Assembly (NCBI RefSeq): GCF_029589495.1
Contig: NZ_JAAIVF010000002.1
Span: forward strand, 558,001 to 622,000
Source: Speluncibacter jeojiensis
GTDB taxonomy: Bacteria > Actinomycetota > Actinomycetes > Mycobacteriales > Mycobacteriaceae
Length of the DNA stretch: 64,000 nucleotides
Reading direction: 5' to 3'
The notes beneath the pieces are model-generated. The model worked only from the letters and a program-made list of their open reading frames with translations. It did no database searches and had not been told where the DNA came from. Below are positions 26,721 through 37,300 of this stretch, one piece after another. The translations under genes were made by a program, and so were the position numbers. The stretch's first letter is position 1. Every line of letters starts with the position of its first letter.

Positions 26721-26915
26721 GTGACCGATCCGACGCCGGATCAGTTCACCAGGGCCACAGCGGCATTGATGCCGGGTCTCAAAGACGACCTGTGCCGGCT
26801 GGTCACGTTGCCTTCCGTTGCAGCCGAGGGCTATCCGCACGACACCGACGACGCCGTCGTCGCCATGGCCGCATTCGTGCGGGAGTTCGCGCTGCGCAAG
26901 GCCGGTGACCGGTGA
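26721..26915 (+). pseudogene. N-terminal stub of an M20-family peptidase
   Basis: A GTG at 26721, preceded by GGGAGG at 4 nt, opens a 64-residue frame. LMPGLKDDLCRLVTLPSVAAEGYP and AVVAMAAFVREFALRKAG match the first helix and the Leu-x-x-hydrophobic-Pro-Ser-Val element of M20 dipeptidases, which normally run 430-460 residues. All metal ligands are missing. The frame ends in GTGA, overlapping the start of the YfcC-like transporter, so translation coupling is intact although the enzyme is gone. It may now act only to couple translation. A genuine small protein is the less likely alternative. Confidence 0.6.
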
Positions 26916-28516
26916 GCACGACCATCGAGGGCGGCGACGCCGGTACCGGTGCCGGTCCCGACACCCCACCGGCCGCACCCAGGAAGAAGTTCGAGTTCCC
27001 CGGGCCCATCACGATGTTGGCGATCGTCATGATCGTCGTGTGGTTGGTCGCGCTCGCCGTCCCCTCCGGCGTCTTTCGGCACGACGCGGACGGGGCGCCG
27101 ATTCCCGGTAGCTTCCAGCACATCCCGTCCCCGCTGACGTTCTGGCAGCGCGTCCAGCAACTGATCCTGGCCCCGGTCAACGGGCTCTACGGGATCAGGG
27201 ACTCCGTCAGCGGGTTCGTCGACACCGACGCGCTCGGCCACCTGTTCGGCTCGGTCGGCGTGGTCATGTTCATCATGTCGCTGGGCGTGTTCCTCTCGGT
27301 CAGTTTCGCCACGCACAGCCTCGAGGTGGCGGTCGCCCGGCTCGGTGAGCGCCTGCGCACCCGCGGCTGGCTGCTGATCGTCGCGATCATGCTGCTGTTC
27401 TCGGTACTGGGCAGCACCATGGGATTCTCCGTGGAGACCTTCGGCTTCTACGGCCTGCTGATCCCGCTCATGCTTGCGATGGGCTTCGACCGCATGGTCG
27501 CGGCGATGACGATCATCGTCGGCGCGATGATCGGCTGCGCCGCGTCGACCGTCAACCCGTTCTCGATCGGGGTCGCCTCCGGCGAAGCCGGCGTGTCGAT
27601 CGGCGACGGCATCGTGCTGCGCATCGCCCTGTGGGTGGTGATGACCGCGGTCGCGATCACCTATGTGGTCCGCTATGCGCTTCGGGTGCAGCGTGATCCG
27701 TCCCGTTCGCTGGTCGGTTTCGAGGCCCCCGACACCGAGGCGACCGACCTGGCCGAAGAGAACCTGGAAGTGACCACGGAGGAACTGCGGCGCCTGACCG
27801 GCACCCAGAAGTGGGTCCTGGCGATCACCGGGTTCACCTTCGCGCTGATGATCTTCTCGGTGATCCCCTGGTCGGCCATCTTCGGCGCGAGCACCGGCCC
27901 GGCCGAGTACGAGCTGCAGCACCAAACCGCGGCCGAGCCCTACTGGTTCGAGCTGAACTGGTGGTTCCCGCAGCTGACGATGCTGTTCGTCCTCGCCGCG
28001 ATCGTCGTCGGTGTCGTCGCCCGGATGGGCGAGAAGAAGCTGGTTTCGCTGATCACCCGCGGCGTCGGAGACATGGTCGGCCCGGCGATCGTGATCCTAC
28101 TGGCGCAGGGCGTGTCGGTGATCATGACCAACACCCAGACGATCGACACCGCGCTCAACGCCATGGAGAACCTGGTCAGCGGCGCCTCCGCCGGGGTGTT
28201 CTCGATCCTGGCGATGCTGGTGAACATCCCGCTCGCCTTCCTGATCCCCTCGGCCTCGGGGCACGCGACGCTGGCGATGCCGCTGCTGGCCCCGCTCGGC
28301 GAGTTCGCCGGCGTCAACCGTGCCCTGGTCATCACGGCCTGGCAGATGGGGCACGGGCTGACGATGCTGGTGTCGCCGACCAACGTCGTGGTCGCGGGCG
28401 GACTGGCCATGGCCAAGGTCGGCTACGACAGGTTCGTGCGGTTCATCTGGCCGCTGCTGCTGGTCCTGCTGGTTATCGCCGCCGCGGCGCTGGGCATCGG
28501 CGCGGCACTGGGCTGA
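26912..28516 (+). CDS. YfcC-family (DcuC-like) membrane transporter
   Basis: The 534-aa product has about twelve membrane segments and YfcC/C4-dicarboxylate-carrier features: FPGPITMLAIVMIVVWLVALAVPSG..F, SVETFGFYGLLIPLMLAMGFDRMVAAMTIIVGA with GCAASTVNPFSIGVASG, and near the end LIPSASGHATLAMPLLAPL and HGLTMLVSPTNVVVAGGLAMAKVGY, the paired re-entrant loops of the family. Members are proposed to move peptides, amino acids or dicarboxylates. The GTG at 26912 overlaps the M20 stub by four bases, so the ancestral pair was probably a peptidase with its importer or exporter. The arginine deiminase genes nearby raise the option of arginine/ornithine transport, but a separate antiporter is already present there. 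Confidence 0.8.
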   Translation: MSTTIEGGDAGTGAGPDTPPAAPRKKFEFPGPITMLAIVMIVVWLVALAVPSGVFRHDADGAPIPGSFQHIPSPLTFWQRVQQLILAPVNGLYGIRDSVSGFVDTDALGHLFGSVGVVMFIMSLGVFLSVSFATHSLEVAVARLGERLRTRGWLLIVAIMLLFSVLGSTMGFSVETFGFYGLLIPLMLAMGFDRMVAAMTIIVGAMIGCAASTVNPFSIGVASGEAGVSIGDGIVLRIALWVVMTAVAITYVVRYALRVQRDPSRSLVGFEAPDTEATDLAEENLEVTTEELRRLTGTQKWVLAITGFTFALMIFSVIPWSAIFGASTGPAEYELQHQTAAEPYWFELNWWFPQLTMLFVLAAIVVGVVARMGEKKLVSLITRGVGDMVGPAIVILLAQGVSVIMTNTQTIDTALNAMENLVSGASAGVFSILAMLVNIPLAFLIPSASGHATLAMPLLAPLGEFAGVNRALVITAWQMGHGLTMLVSPTNVVVAGGLAMAKVGYDRFVRFIWPLLLVLLVIAAAALGIGAALG

Positions 28517-28553
28517 CCGGGATCTGCGCGACCCGGATGTCGGTGGCCACCGC

Positions 28554-28566
28554 TACCATTCGCCGA
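28554..28566 (+). promoter_or_regulatory. Leaderless-type promoter -10 of the LexA paralogue
   Basis: TACCAT (28554-28559) lies seven bases before the GTG at 28567 with no ribosome site. No SOS-box-like palindrome (GAAC-N4-GTTC) is visible in the 50 bases upstream, so the usual LexA self-regulation is not apparent. Confidence 0.4.
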
Positions 28567-29226
28567 GTGACCGGATACGACACCGACTACTTCGGCGACC
28601 TCGACGCCGCCGCCCTGCCGCACCGCCAGCAGAAGATCCTCGCGACCGTGCGGGACTGGGCGCTCGAACACGGATACGCGCCCAGCACCCGCCAGCTCGC
28701 GGACGCGGTGGGCCTGCAGTCCACCTCGTCGGTGTCACGCCATCTGAAGGCGTTGGAGGAGAAGGGTTTCCTGCGACGCAGTGCGGCGGTCTCCCGCCCG
28801 GTCGACGTGCGTCCGTTCCTGCGCGGCGCCGGGTCCGCGTCCACGTCCGAGTCCTCGGTGTCGGTGCCGGTGGTCGGCGACATCGCCGCCGGCACACCGA
28901 TTCTCGCCGAACAGCATGCCGACGAGTCTCTGTCGCTCCCGCGCGAGCTCGTCGGCTCCGGCACGGTGTTCGCACTGCGCGTGCGCGGCGAGTCCATGGT
29001 GGACGCCGCGATCTGCGACGGCGACGTCGTCGTGGTGCGCCAGCAGCACGAGGCGCATTCGGGTCAGATCGTGGCCGCCATGATCGACGGCGAGGCCACG
29101 GTGAAGGTGTTCCGGCGACGCGGCGGCCACGTGTACCTCGAACCGCGCAACGACGCCTACCCGGTGCTCGATGGTGACCAGGCCGTAGTGCTGGGCCGAG
29201 TGGTGTCGGTGATGCGCCGCATCTGA
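28567..29226 (+). CDS. LexA-family self-cleaving repressor (probable paralogue)
   Basis: The 219-aa product has a winged-helix DNA-binding domain (residues about 15-75; STRQLADAVGLQSTSSVSRHLKALEEKGFLRR) and an S24 peptidase domain. The cleavage site is Ala108-Gly109 (DIAAGTP); the catalytic Ser143 (RGESMVD) and Lys180 (ATVKVF) are present, so RecA-stimulated self-cleavage should work. Mycobacterial LexA usually has RSIREIGDAVGL-type recognition residues and lies elsewhere; this one differs in the recognition helix (TRQLADAVGLQSTSSVSRHL) and stands between a transporter and the arginine deiminase genes. It may be the only LexA or a second copy with its own targets; the whole genome would tell. 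Confidence 0.85.
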   Translation: MTGYDTDYFGDLDAAALPHRQQKILATVRDWALEHGYAPSTRQLADAVGLQSTSSVSRHLKALEEKGFLRRSAAVSRPVDVRPFLRGAGSASTSESSVSVPVVGDIAAGTPILAEQHADESLSLPRELVGSGTVFALRVRGESMVDAAICDGDVVVVRQQHEAHSGQIVAAMIDGEATVKVFRRRGGHVYLEPRNDAYPVLDGDQAVVLGRVVSVMRRI

Positions 29227-29261
29227 CGGCGCATCACCGACCACAAATCACGGGCAGGCGA

Positions 29262-30509
29262 TCAGAACTCGACGGCGTCGCGGCTGATCGGGCAGGTCAT
29301 GCAGTGCCCACCGCCGCGGCCACGGCCGAGTTCGGCGCCGACGATCGTGATGACCTCGACACCCTCCTTGCGCAGGGCGGCGTTGGTGTGGGTGTTGCGG
29401 TCGTAGGCGAAGACCACGCCGGGCTCGGCGGCGACGAGGTTGTTGCCGCTGTCCCACTGCTGGCGCTCGTTGGCGTAGAAGCCGCCGCCGGTGGGCACCA
29501 CGCGCAGCTTCTTGAAGTTGAGCGCCTCGGCGACCACGTCGACGAACGACTTGGACTCCACGGTGACCTCCGGCGCCTTACCGCCGGGGCGCAGCGTGAA
29601 CGGCGCGATGCCGTCGACGATGTCCGGGAAGATCGTCACCAGGTCGCGGTCCGCGAAGGTGAACACGGTGTCCAGGTGCATCGCCGAACGCAGCTTCGGC
29701 ATGCCGGCGACGATGACGCGCTCGGCGGCGCCGGCGTCGAACAGCGACTGCGCGACCTGGGTGATCGCCTGCCGGGATGTGCGCTCGCTCATTCCGACCA
29801 GCACCGCGCCGTTGCCGATGGGCATCACGTCGCCGCCCTCGAAGGTGGCCAGGCCCCAGTCCTTTTCGGGATCACCCCACCAGATCTTCGCGCCGACATA
29901 GTCGGGGTGGAACCGGTAGATGGCCTTCATCAGCAACGTCTCGTCGTGCCGCGCGGGCCAGTACAGCGGGTTCAGGGTGACACCGCCGTAGAGCCAGCAG
30001 GTGGTGTCGCGGGTGTAGAGGGTGTTCGGCAGTGGTGGCATCAGGTACTCGCGGATACCCGTCTGCTCGCGCGCAAGCGACAGGTACGCGGGCCGGAAGT
30101 CGGCGGGCAGGTCCGCGGTGGACAGGCCTCCGATCAGATACTCGGCGAGCACCCGGTTGTCGAGCTGATCGAGGTAGGCCCGCACGTCGGCGACCAATCC
30201 GAGCCCGACCTCGTTCGCGACGATCTTGCGGTCCAGCAGCCACTCCTTGGCCCCGGGCACCGCGAGGGTCTCGGCCAGCAGGTTGTGCAGCTCCACGACC
30301 TCGATGCCGCGCTCACGCATCTTCGCCATGAAGTCGAAGTGGTCGCGCTTGCCGTTCTGCACCCACATCACATCGTCGAACAGCAGATCGTCACAGTTGG
30401 TCGGCGTGAGCCGCTCGTGCGCCAGCCCCGGCGCGCACACCAGCACCTTGCGCAGCTTGCCGACCTCGGAGTGCACCCCGTACGTCGACGCCGTTCCTGT
30501 TTCCGCCAT
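29262..30509 (-). CDS. arcA: Arginine deiminase ArcA
   Basis: ArcA hydrolyses L-arginine to citrulline and ammonia in the cytoplasm, which supports ATP formation without oxygen and acid resistance. The 415-aa product has all guanidine-modifying signatures: [27 protein letters not shown], the catalytic His in SAMHLDTVF and the nucleophile Cys403 in [17 protein letters not shown]. Full length for the family. It follows the antiporter gene arcD with a 9-nt gap, so the two are one operon. Ornithine carbamoyltransferase and carbamate kinase, the later pathway enzymes, are not in the window. It converges with the LexA-like gene, 35 nt apart, with no clear terminator. Confidence 0.96.
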   Translation of the reverse strand: MAETGTASTYGVHSEVGKLRKVLVCAPGLAHERLTPTNCDDLLFDDVMWVQNGKRDHFDFMAKMRERGIEVVELHNLLAETLAVPGAKEWLLDRKIVANEVGLGLVADVRAYLDQLDNRVLAEYLIGGLSTADLPADFRPAYLSLAREQTGIREYLMPPLPNTLYTRDTTCWLYGGVTLNPLYWPARHDETLLMKAIYRFHPDYVGAKIWWGDPEKDWGLATFEGGDVMPIGNGAVLVGMSERTSRQAITQVAQSLFDAGAAERVIVAGMPKLRSAMHLDTVFTFADRDLVTIFPDIVDGIAPFTLRPGGKAPEVTVESKSFVDVVAEALNFKKLRVVPTGGGFYANERQQWDSGNNLVAAEPGVVFAYDRNTHTNAALRKEGVEVITIVGAELGRGRGGGHCMTCPISRDAVEF

Positions 30510-30518
30510 ATCGGTCTC

Positions 30519-31970
30519 CTAAATAGTGATCCAACCGGTTGCGAGACCGGCGATTCCGGCGACGGCACCCGCCGCGACGATGATGAACAGCAGCAACTCC
30601 CACGCCGAGAACAGCCGCTTGCCCTGCTCCCGGCGCGTCAAGGCGAACAGGATCGTGCCCGGCGCGTAGATGATGCAGGACAGCAGGAGGAACTCGAGGC
30701 CGGCCGCGTAGATCAGGAACACCGTGTAGAAGGTCGCGACCGCCGCGACGACCAGTTCCTTCGTGCGGATCCCGGGGCCGTCCTCGTCGTAGGTCTCGCG
30801 GGTCGCGGCGAGCTTGAGCGCATACCCGGCCGCCCCCAGATAGGGGATCAGCGACAGCGCCGTACACAGGTGCAGTGTGAAGCCGAAGGCGTCGTCGGAG
30901 AACAGCGTCGTGAGCAGCACCAGCTGCACGAGCGCGGACGTGAACAGGAGCGCGATCAGCGGCACGTTCTCGGTGTTGACCCGCGACAGGAACGACGGCA
31001 TGTCCCGGTCCTTGGCGGCAACGAACAGCACCTCGGACGCCATCAGCGTCCAAGCCAGATAGGCGCCCATCACCGAGACGATCACGCCGATGCTGATGAA
31101 CCACGCGCCCCAGGTACCCACCGACGCCTCGAACGCCGGGGCCATCGACGGTTGCTGCAGGCCGGCCAGGTCCGCTCGCGGCATGATGCCGTAGGCGACC
31201 ATCGTCACCGACGCGAAAATGGCCAGCACGCTGAGGAATCCGAGCACGGTGGCCCGGCCGACGTCCTCGCGTTTGCGCGCATACCGCGAGTAGACGCTGG
31301 CGCCCTCGATGCCGAGGAACACGAACACCGTGATCGTCATCGTCGAACTGATCTGGCTGAACAGCGATTCCGAGTACCCGTTGCCGCCGGAGAAGTTCGC
31401 GGTGAACACATCCCACTTGAAGTAGAAGAGCGAGATGACGATGAACACCAGGATCGGCACCAGCTTGGCGACGGTGACGATCTTGTTGATCGACGCCGCC
31501 TCCTGCACGCCGCGCAGCACCATGAAGTGGAACGCCCAGATGCCGACGGTGGAGAGCAGCACAGCCCAGATCGTGTTGCCCTCACCGAAGATCGGCAGCA
31601 CCTGACCGAGGGTCGACTTGACCAGCACCCAGTAGCTGACGTTGCCGACGCAGGCACTGGCCCAGTAGCCGAAGGCGGAGAAGAAACCGAGGTACTCGCC
31701 GAAGCCTGCCTTGGCGTAGGCGTAGACACCCGCGTCCAGGTCCGGCTTGCGCAGCGCCAGGTTCTGGAAGACGAACGCCAGCATCAACATGCCGGTGCCC
31801 GCGATCGCCCAGGAGATCAGGGCACCGAGGCCGCCGGTGGTGGTGGCGAACCGGCCGGGCAGCGAGAACACGCCCGCGCCGACCATCGAACCGACGACCA
31901 TCGCCGACAGCGTCAGCAACGGCATCGTTTTCACGGACTTCGTCGCCGTCACACTGTCGACGCTCGTCAT
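30519..31970 (-). CDS. arcD: Arginine/ornithine antiporter, APC family
   Basis: The 483-aa product has about twelve membrane segments and APC basic-amino-acid antiporter signatures: the N-terminal SAMVVGSMVGAGVFSLPG, VFVFLGIEGASVYSRYARKREDVG, and WTLMASEVLFVAAKDRDMP. ArcD-type carriers exchange external arginine for internal ornithine without energy input, supplying ArcA. The adjacency and order (arcD before arcA, 9 nt) support this substrate. The ATG at 31970 begins MTSVDSV. A 55-nt gap separates it from the META-domain lipoprotein on the same strand, so that gene may share the transcript. Confidence 0.92.
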   Translation of the reverse strand: MTSVDSVTATKSVKTMPLLTLSAMVVGSMVGAGVFSLPGRFATTTGGLGALISWAIAGTGMLMLAFVFQNLALRKPDLDAGVYAYAKAGFGEYLGFFSAFGYWASACVGNVSYWVLVKSTLGQVLPIFGEGNTIWAVLLSTVGIWAFHFMVLRGVQEAASINKIVTVAKLVPILVFIVISLFYFKWDVFTANFSGGNGYSESLFSQISSTMTITVFVFLGIEGASVYSRYARKREDVGRATVLGFLSVLAIFASVTMVAYGIMPRADLAGLQQPSMAPAFEASVGTWGAWFISIGVIVSVMGAYLAWTLMASEVLFVAAKDRDMPSFLSRVNTENVPLIALLFTSALVQLVLLTTLFSDDAFGFTLHLCTALSLIPYLGAAGYALKLAATRETYDEDGPGIRTKELVVAAVATFYTVFLIYAAGLEFLLLSCIIYAPGTILFALTRREQGKRLFSAWELLLFIIVAAGAVAGIAGLATGWITI

Positions 31971-32025
31971 CTCAACTCCCCCTGCAGGATCGGATGTGGA
32001 CGATCCTTCGTCCCGACGGCCTGGA

Positions 32026-32484
32026 TCAGTTCTTCGCCGCGTCGTCCTGACGGAGCGTGAGTGTGGTTGCCCCGCTGGTCAGTGTCAGTGTCGGTCCGTC
32101 CAGGGTGACCGCGGCACCACGGTCGAGGAAGTCGGTCAGCCACGCGTCCTGACTCATCAGCGCCGGGTCGCAGGCCATCATCGTGCTGCGTGCCCCACCG
32201 GTCCAGCGCAACTCGTCGGCGGTAATCGCGTAGGGCGCACCCATGGTGTTGCACCCGGCGCGGGCCGAGAGGTCACCGTTCTCGAAGTGCAACCGGACCG
32301 TACTGCCCGGGACCAGTTGGTGACCGGTCACCTCGGTGGAGACGAACGTGTGCCCGTTGAGCGAGGACGCATTCACAGTGGGTGCGGCCTGCTCGCCGTT
32401 GCTGCAGGCCGCCAGAACGGCCGCAGACAAGGCGACTGCAGCGAACACGGTGAGCCGGGCGGGGATCGGTCGATTCGAATTCAT
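32026..32484 (-). CDS. META/HslJ-domain lipoprotein
   Basis: The 152-aa product starts with a lipoprotein signal (LSAAVLAAC, Cys about residue 23) followed by one META domain: LNGHTFVSTEVTGHQLVPGSTVRLHFENGDLSARAGCNTMGAPY, with the Gly-Cys-Asn core, and SQDAWLTDFLDRGAAVTLDGPTLTLTSGATTLTL. META/HslJ proteins are secreted or envelope proteins linked to antibiotic or heat stress; biochemical function is unknown. ATG 32484 is chosen because the signal peptide begins there; ATG codons at 32502 and 32550 are in frame but add residues unlike a signal peptide. No strong ribosome site is seen. Upstream, 32485-32690 holds no gene I can support. Confidence 0.8.
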   Translation of the reverse strand: MNSNRPIPARLTVFAAVALSAAVLAACSNGEQAAPTVNASSLNGHTFVSTEVTGHQLVPGSTVRLHFENGDLSARAGCNTMGAPYAITADELRWTGGARSTMMACDPALMSQDAWLTDFLDRGAAVTLDGPTLTLTSGATTLTLRQDDAAKN

Positions 32485-32690
32485 CAGACCAGCATCGCTC
32501 ATCGGCAGGCCGAGGCGCCGACCTGACTCATGACTGTGATGTCGCGGCATTGCGGCGCCCTTTCCCGTGCCCGACCGAGCGTTTTCACCGACACGTGGAA
32601 ATTACAACACCGCTGTGAACAATTGTCCTCATTGTCCGAAATACCTTGAGAAGTTCATGGTCGTGCGCATATGGCACGAGGCAGAAATGA

Positions 32691-32726
32691 CGAGGGCCGC
32701 CCCGCATGGATGCGGGACGGCCCTCG
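32691..32726 (-). terminator. Long hairpin terminator of the mycolate operon
   Basis: Outer arms CGAGGGCC (32691-32698) and GGCCCTCG (32719-32726) enclose an inner perfect hairpin CCCGCAT-GG-ATGCGGG (32701-32716). On the minus strand it sits 14 nt past the accD4 stop and is followed by TCATTTCT. This is the clearest intrinsic terminator of the window. Confidence 0.75.
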
Positions 32727-32739
32727 GCGTTCGACAGAT

Positions 32740-34281
32740 TTACAGCGGCAGCAGATGATGCTTGCGCGGGTTGCGCTGCACGTCCTTGTTGCGCAACAGG
32801 TTCAGCGCCTTGCGCAGCTCGAGCCTGGTCGCAGACGGCTCGATCACCGAGTCGATGTACCCGCGCTCGGCCGCGACATACGGGGTCGCGATGAACTCGT
32901 TGTACATGTTGATCAGCTGCTCGCGCAGCTCCGGACCCTTGTCGCCGGCTGCTTCGATCTCCCTGCGGCGCAGCAGGGTCACCGCCTGCTCGGCGCCCAT
33001 CACCGCGATCCGGGCGGTCGGCCACGCGAAGTTGATGTCGGCGCCGAGCTGCTTGCTGCCCATGACCGCGTATCCGCCGCCGTAGGCCTTGCGGGTCACG
33101 ATGGTCACCTTCGGCACGGTGGCCGCCGCGAACGCGAACAGGAACCGGCCGCCGCGCTTGATGACGCCGATCTTCTCCTGGTCCGCGCCCGGCAGGAATC
33201 CCGGTGTGTCGGTGAGGAACACGAGCGGGATGTTGTAGGCGTCGCAGATCCGGATGAAGTGCGACGCCTTGTCCGCCGCCGCCGCGTCCAACGCGCCGGC
33301 CAGGTACAGCGGCTGGTTGGCGACCACGCCCACCGAGCGGCCGTCGACGCGACTGAAGCCCACGATCATGTTCGGGGCGACCTGGCCACCGAACTCGTGG
33401 AACTCGCCGTCGTCGAAGATCCGCAGGATGATCTCGTGCATGTCGTACCCGGCGTTGTCCTGGTCCGGGATGATCGTGTCCAGCTCGTAGTCGAACGAGG
33501 TCAGCTCCGGTTCGAGCCCGGGATTGACCACCGGTGCCTCGTCGTTGCAGCTCGACGGCATGTAGCTGAGGTAGTTGCGCACCCACGCGAACGCGCCGGC
33601 CTCGTCCTCGGCCACGTGGTGGATGTTGCCGTACTGCGCCTGCCGCCGCGCGCCGCCGAGCTCCTCGAGGCTGATGTCCTCGCCGGTGACCGACTTGATG
33701 ACGTCGGGGCCGGTGACGAACATGTACGCCTCCTCCGAGGCGACCACGACGTCGGTGTTGATCGGCTGGTACACCGCGCCGCCGGCGCACTTGCCCAGCA
33801 TGATCGAGATCTGCGGGCACACGCCGGAGAGCGACTCCTGCGGGATCGCCATGTTCGCGTACCAGGCCAGCGAGGTGACCGCGTCCTGCACGCGGGCGCC
33901 GCCCGAGTCGTTGATTCCGATGTACGGGCAGCCGATCTTGGCGGCGAACTCCATCGTGGCGACGACCTTGCGGCCGAACATCTCTCCGACCGAACCTCCG
34001 AAGACAGTCTGGTCGTGCGAGATCACCGCCACCGGACGGCCGTCGATGGTGCCGTGCCCGGTCACCACGCCGTCGCCGTAGGGGTTGTCGGCGTTGCCGG
34101 GGGTCTTCGCGAGCGCGCCGATCTCATGGAAGGAGCCCTTGTCCAGCAGCGCCTCGATCCGCGCCCGGGCACTCGGGCGGCCCTGCGCCTCGCGCTTGGC
34201 GATCGCGCCCGGGCTACCGGGCTCTCGCGCCAGCTCGAGCTTCTCCCTCAGCTCCGCCAGTTTTGCGGCAGTGGTGCTCAC
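32740..34281 (-). CDS. accD4: Acyl-CoA carboxylase beta subunit AccD4
   Basis: AccD4 is the carboxyltransferase that, with AccA3 and AccD5/AccE5, makes the C24-26 alpha-carboxylated acyl chain condensed by Pks13. The 513-aa product covers both carboxyltransferase halves: [31 protein letters not shown] and [17 protein letters not shown] for the N-domain, and [65 protein letters not shown] for the C-domain. The GTG at 34281 follows AGGAG at 7 nt. It is the third gene of a fadD32-pks13-accD4 operon as in M. tuberculosis Rv3799c-Rv3801c. The long hairpin after its stop ends the unit. Confidence 0.95.
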   Translation of the reverse strand: MSTTAAKLAELREKLELAREPGSPGAIAKREAQGRPSARARIEALLDKGSFHEIGALAKTPGNADNPYGDGVVTGHGTIDGRPVAVISHDQTVFGGSVGEMFGRKVVATMEFAAKIGCPYIGINDSGGARVQDAVTSLAWYANMAIPQESLSGVCPQISIMLGKCAGGAVYQPINTDVVVASEEAYMFVTGPDVIKSVTGEDISLEELGGARRQAQYGNIHHVAEDEAGAFAWVRNYLSYMPSSCNDEAPVVNPGLEPELTSFDYELDTIIPDQDNAGYDMHEIILRIFDDGEFHEFGGQVAPNMIVGFSRVDGRSVGVVANQPLYLAGALDAAAADKASHFIRICDAYNIPLVFLTDTPGFLPGADQEKIGVIKRGGRFLFAFAAATVPKVTIVTRKAYGGGYAVMGSKQLGADINFAWPTARIAVMGAEQAVTLLRRREIEAAGDKGPELREQLINMYNEFIATPYVAAERGYIDSVIEPSATRLELRKALNLLRNKDVQRNPRKHHLLPL

Positions 34282-34336
34282 TCATCAACTCCTTGTGCGA
34301 ACCTTCGGTGCCTTCGGAACCGGACCGGACACGGCG

Positions 34337-37300
34337 TCAGCCGCGGCCGGACTCCAGCTCGTCGAGCCTCTTGGCCAGATCCGAGGCGACCTTGGCGACA
34401 TAGGGCTCGTCGACGATCTGCAGGTGGTCGCCGCCGATGTGGACGATGTCCAGATCCGCCGCGTACTCGCCCCAGCCGCCGTCGGCCGCGCGCGTCGCGT
34501 AGGCGGGCTCGAGTTCGATGGCGCCGTCGTGGTACCGGTCGGCCATGTACAGCGCGACCTTGCCGTCGTACGCCTGCATCGAGTCACCGATCCGCAGCAG
34601 CGCCCGGTTGTCCAGGAACGACTTGCGCTGGTGCTCGATCGCACCGCCAGGGATGCTGACCTTCGACACCTTGAGCAGATCCATGATGATCTGGATCTGG
34701 CCCTCGTCGTCGGCCTCGGACAGCTTGTCGATCGGCAGCGGGATGTGTGCGTCGTAGGTCTTCTCGCCGAAGGCCTGCCAGCGCAGCCAGCGGGCCTTGC
34801 GCTCCTCGGCGGTGTCCGGCACCTTCTCCCCCGGCATGACCGCGTCGATCAGCCCGACGACCGCGACCTCTTCGCCCTGCTCGCGCAGCAGCCCCGCGAC
34901 CGCGTAGGCCAGCGCCCCGCCGAGTGACCAGCCGATCAGCACGTACGGTCCGTGCGGCTGGATCTCCCGCAGCGGCTCGAGGTACTGCCGGGCGCGCTCG
35001 GGGATCGACCCCTCGACCCGCTCCATGCCGTACACCGCCACGTCCGCGGGCAGCCGCTTGACCAGCGGCTCGTAGACCGTGGTGGAGCTGCCTGCCGGGT
35101 GGAAGGCGAAGACCGGCAAGCGGTTCGAGCCCGCGGGTGCGGCGCGCAGCACGCGGACCACGCCCACGTCGCCCTCGAGGTGCTTGCGGACCACGTCGGA
35201 CAGCTGCTCGATGGTCTCGCTGTCGAGCACGTCGTCGAAGGTGACCTCGCCGCCGGACCGCTCGGTCAGGCGCGCGGCCAGCTTCTCGGCGGTGTCGTCG
35301 TCGAGCACCGGCAGCGTGTTGAACACGCCCTTGGCCGACTGCCCGGTCACGACCGCCCAGGTCGCGAATACCAGTCGCTCCGGGGCGTCGCGCGGCGGCA
35401 CGTCGGATCCGGCCGCCTCGGTGAGCGACTGCTGATCGGTGTCGCTCGTGGCATCGGTCTGCTCCGCCGTGGGAGCCTCGGCCACCGGAGCGGCTACGGC
35501 CGCGACAGGGCTCTCGGTCTCGGACGCCGGCTCGGCACCCTCGGTCGCACGCTCGGCCGCCTGTTGGTCGGCCATCGCCTGCACCTCCTCGCGGTTCTCG
35601 ACCGCGTAGCGCAGGTACTTGGCGACCTCGAGCAGGTTGGCGTCGCGCACCGCCTGCAACTGCAGCTGCGGGATGTCGAACTCGTACTCGACACGGTTCT
35701 TGATCCGCACCGCCATCAGCGAGTCCAGGCCGAGCTCCATGAGCGGGATCTCCGCGGGCAGGTCCTCCGGGGCGTATCCCATCGACTCCGCGACGATGAA
35801 CGTCAGCCGCTCCTCGAGCGTCTGCGACCCGTTCGGGTCCCACTTGCCGCCGATGGTCTCCTCGACCGCGGGCAGCTCCTCGACCGGGCCGGTGGACGGC
35901 GCGGCGGCGGGTGCCGTGGCGAGCGCGGGCTCGGGCAGCGGCTCGCCGGAGGTGACCACCGCATCGAGCAGCAGCGTGAAGGCCTGGCCGTCGCGAGCGT
36001 GCACCTGCACCGAGGCGCCACCGGGGTGCGGGACCAGAGTGGTGGTCAGCGTGCCGGACGACGGCAGCGCACCGTGCGGCACACTCGCCCGCAGGGTGAC
36101 GTCCGACAGCACCTGTCCCGCAGCGGCAACGGCCAGCTGCCCGAGGTCGCCGACCGACGCGGCCTGCACCTCCCACACGTGCCGGCCGTCAGGAAGCGCA
36201 ACGTGGGCGCCGGGCATGCGGGCGTTGCCGCCCGAGCTGATCCGGGTGTCCAGCCACATCTGCTTTCGGATCCAGGCAGTGCGCGGGATGTCCGCGTAAT
36301 CACCGGCCGGCAGCAGCGTGGACAGGTCGACGCGGTGTCCGTGCACGTACAGCTGCGCCAGCGCGGTCAGGATGCCGAGCGGCTCGTCCTCCTTGCGCTT
36401 GAGCGTGTGGATCAGCTGCGCGTCGAGCAGTCCGGCGTCGTACGCGGTCATCGCCACCGACATCAGCACCGCGGGGTTCGGCGCCAGCTCCACGAACGTG
36501 GTGTGCCCGGCGTCGACCGCCATCCGCACCGCGTTGTTGAAGTAGACGCTGTGCCGCATGCCCTTGGTCCAGTACTCGACCTGGTGGATCGGCGCGTGAC
36601 CGGCGCGGTAGAACGTCTCCTTGTCCACCGACGAGTACAGCCCGACGGTCAGCGGCTGCACGTCGATGCCGGCCAGTTCCGCAGCCAGCTCGCCGAGGAT
36701 CGGGTCGACCTGCGCGGTGTGGCTGGCGCCCTTGGTCTGCAGGATGCGGGCAAGCTTGCCCTCGCCTTCGGCCCGCGCCACGATGGCCTCGACCTCGGGC
36801 TCCGGACCGCCGATCACGGTGTGTGTGGGGGCCGCGTAGACGCAGACCTCCAGGTGCGGGTAGTCGCCGAGCACCGCGGTGATGTCGTCGGCGGAGTACT
36901 CCACCAGCGCCATCCGGCGGATGTCGTCGCCCTCGAGCGTCGCCTCACCCTCGGCCATCAGCCGCGAGCGCACGCAGATCACGCGGACCGCGTCCTCCAG
37001 CGGCAGCCCGCCGGAGACGTAGGCCGCGGCCGCCTCGCCCATCGAATGACCCACCAGCGCTTCGGGTTCCGCGCCGTGGTGACGCAGCAGCTTGGAGAGT
37101 GCCACCTGGATGGTGAAGATGCCGACCTGCGAGGTCTCGATGCCGTAGTCCTGCGCGTCGTCGAGGAACTTCTCGCGCATCGAGTAGCCGGCCTCGTCGA
37201 CGATCAGCTCGTCGATCTCGTCGACGGCCGCCGCGAACACCGGGTTCTCCAGGTAGAGCTGCTTGGCCATCTTGCGGTGCTGCGAGCCGAATCCGGAGAA

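Noticed and set aside
28500..28566. Search for an SOS box before the LexA-like gene
   Set aside because: No GAAC-N4-GTTC or similar palindrome is visible there.
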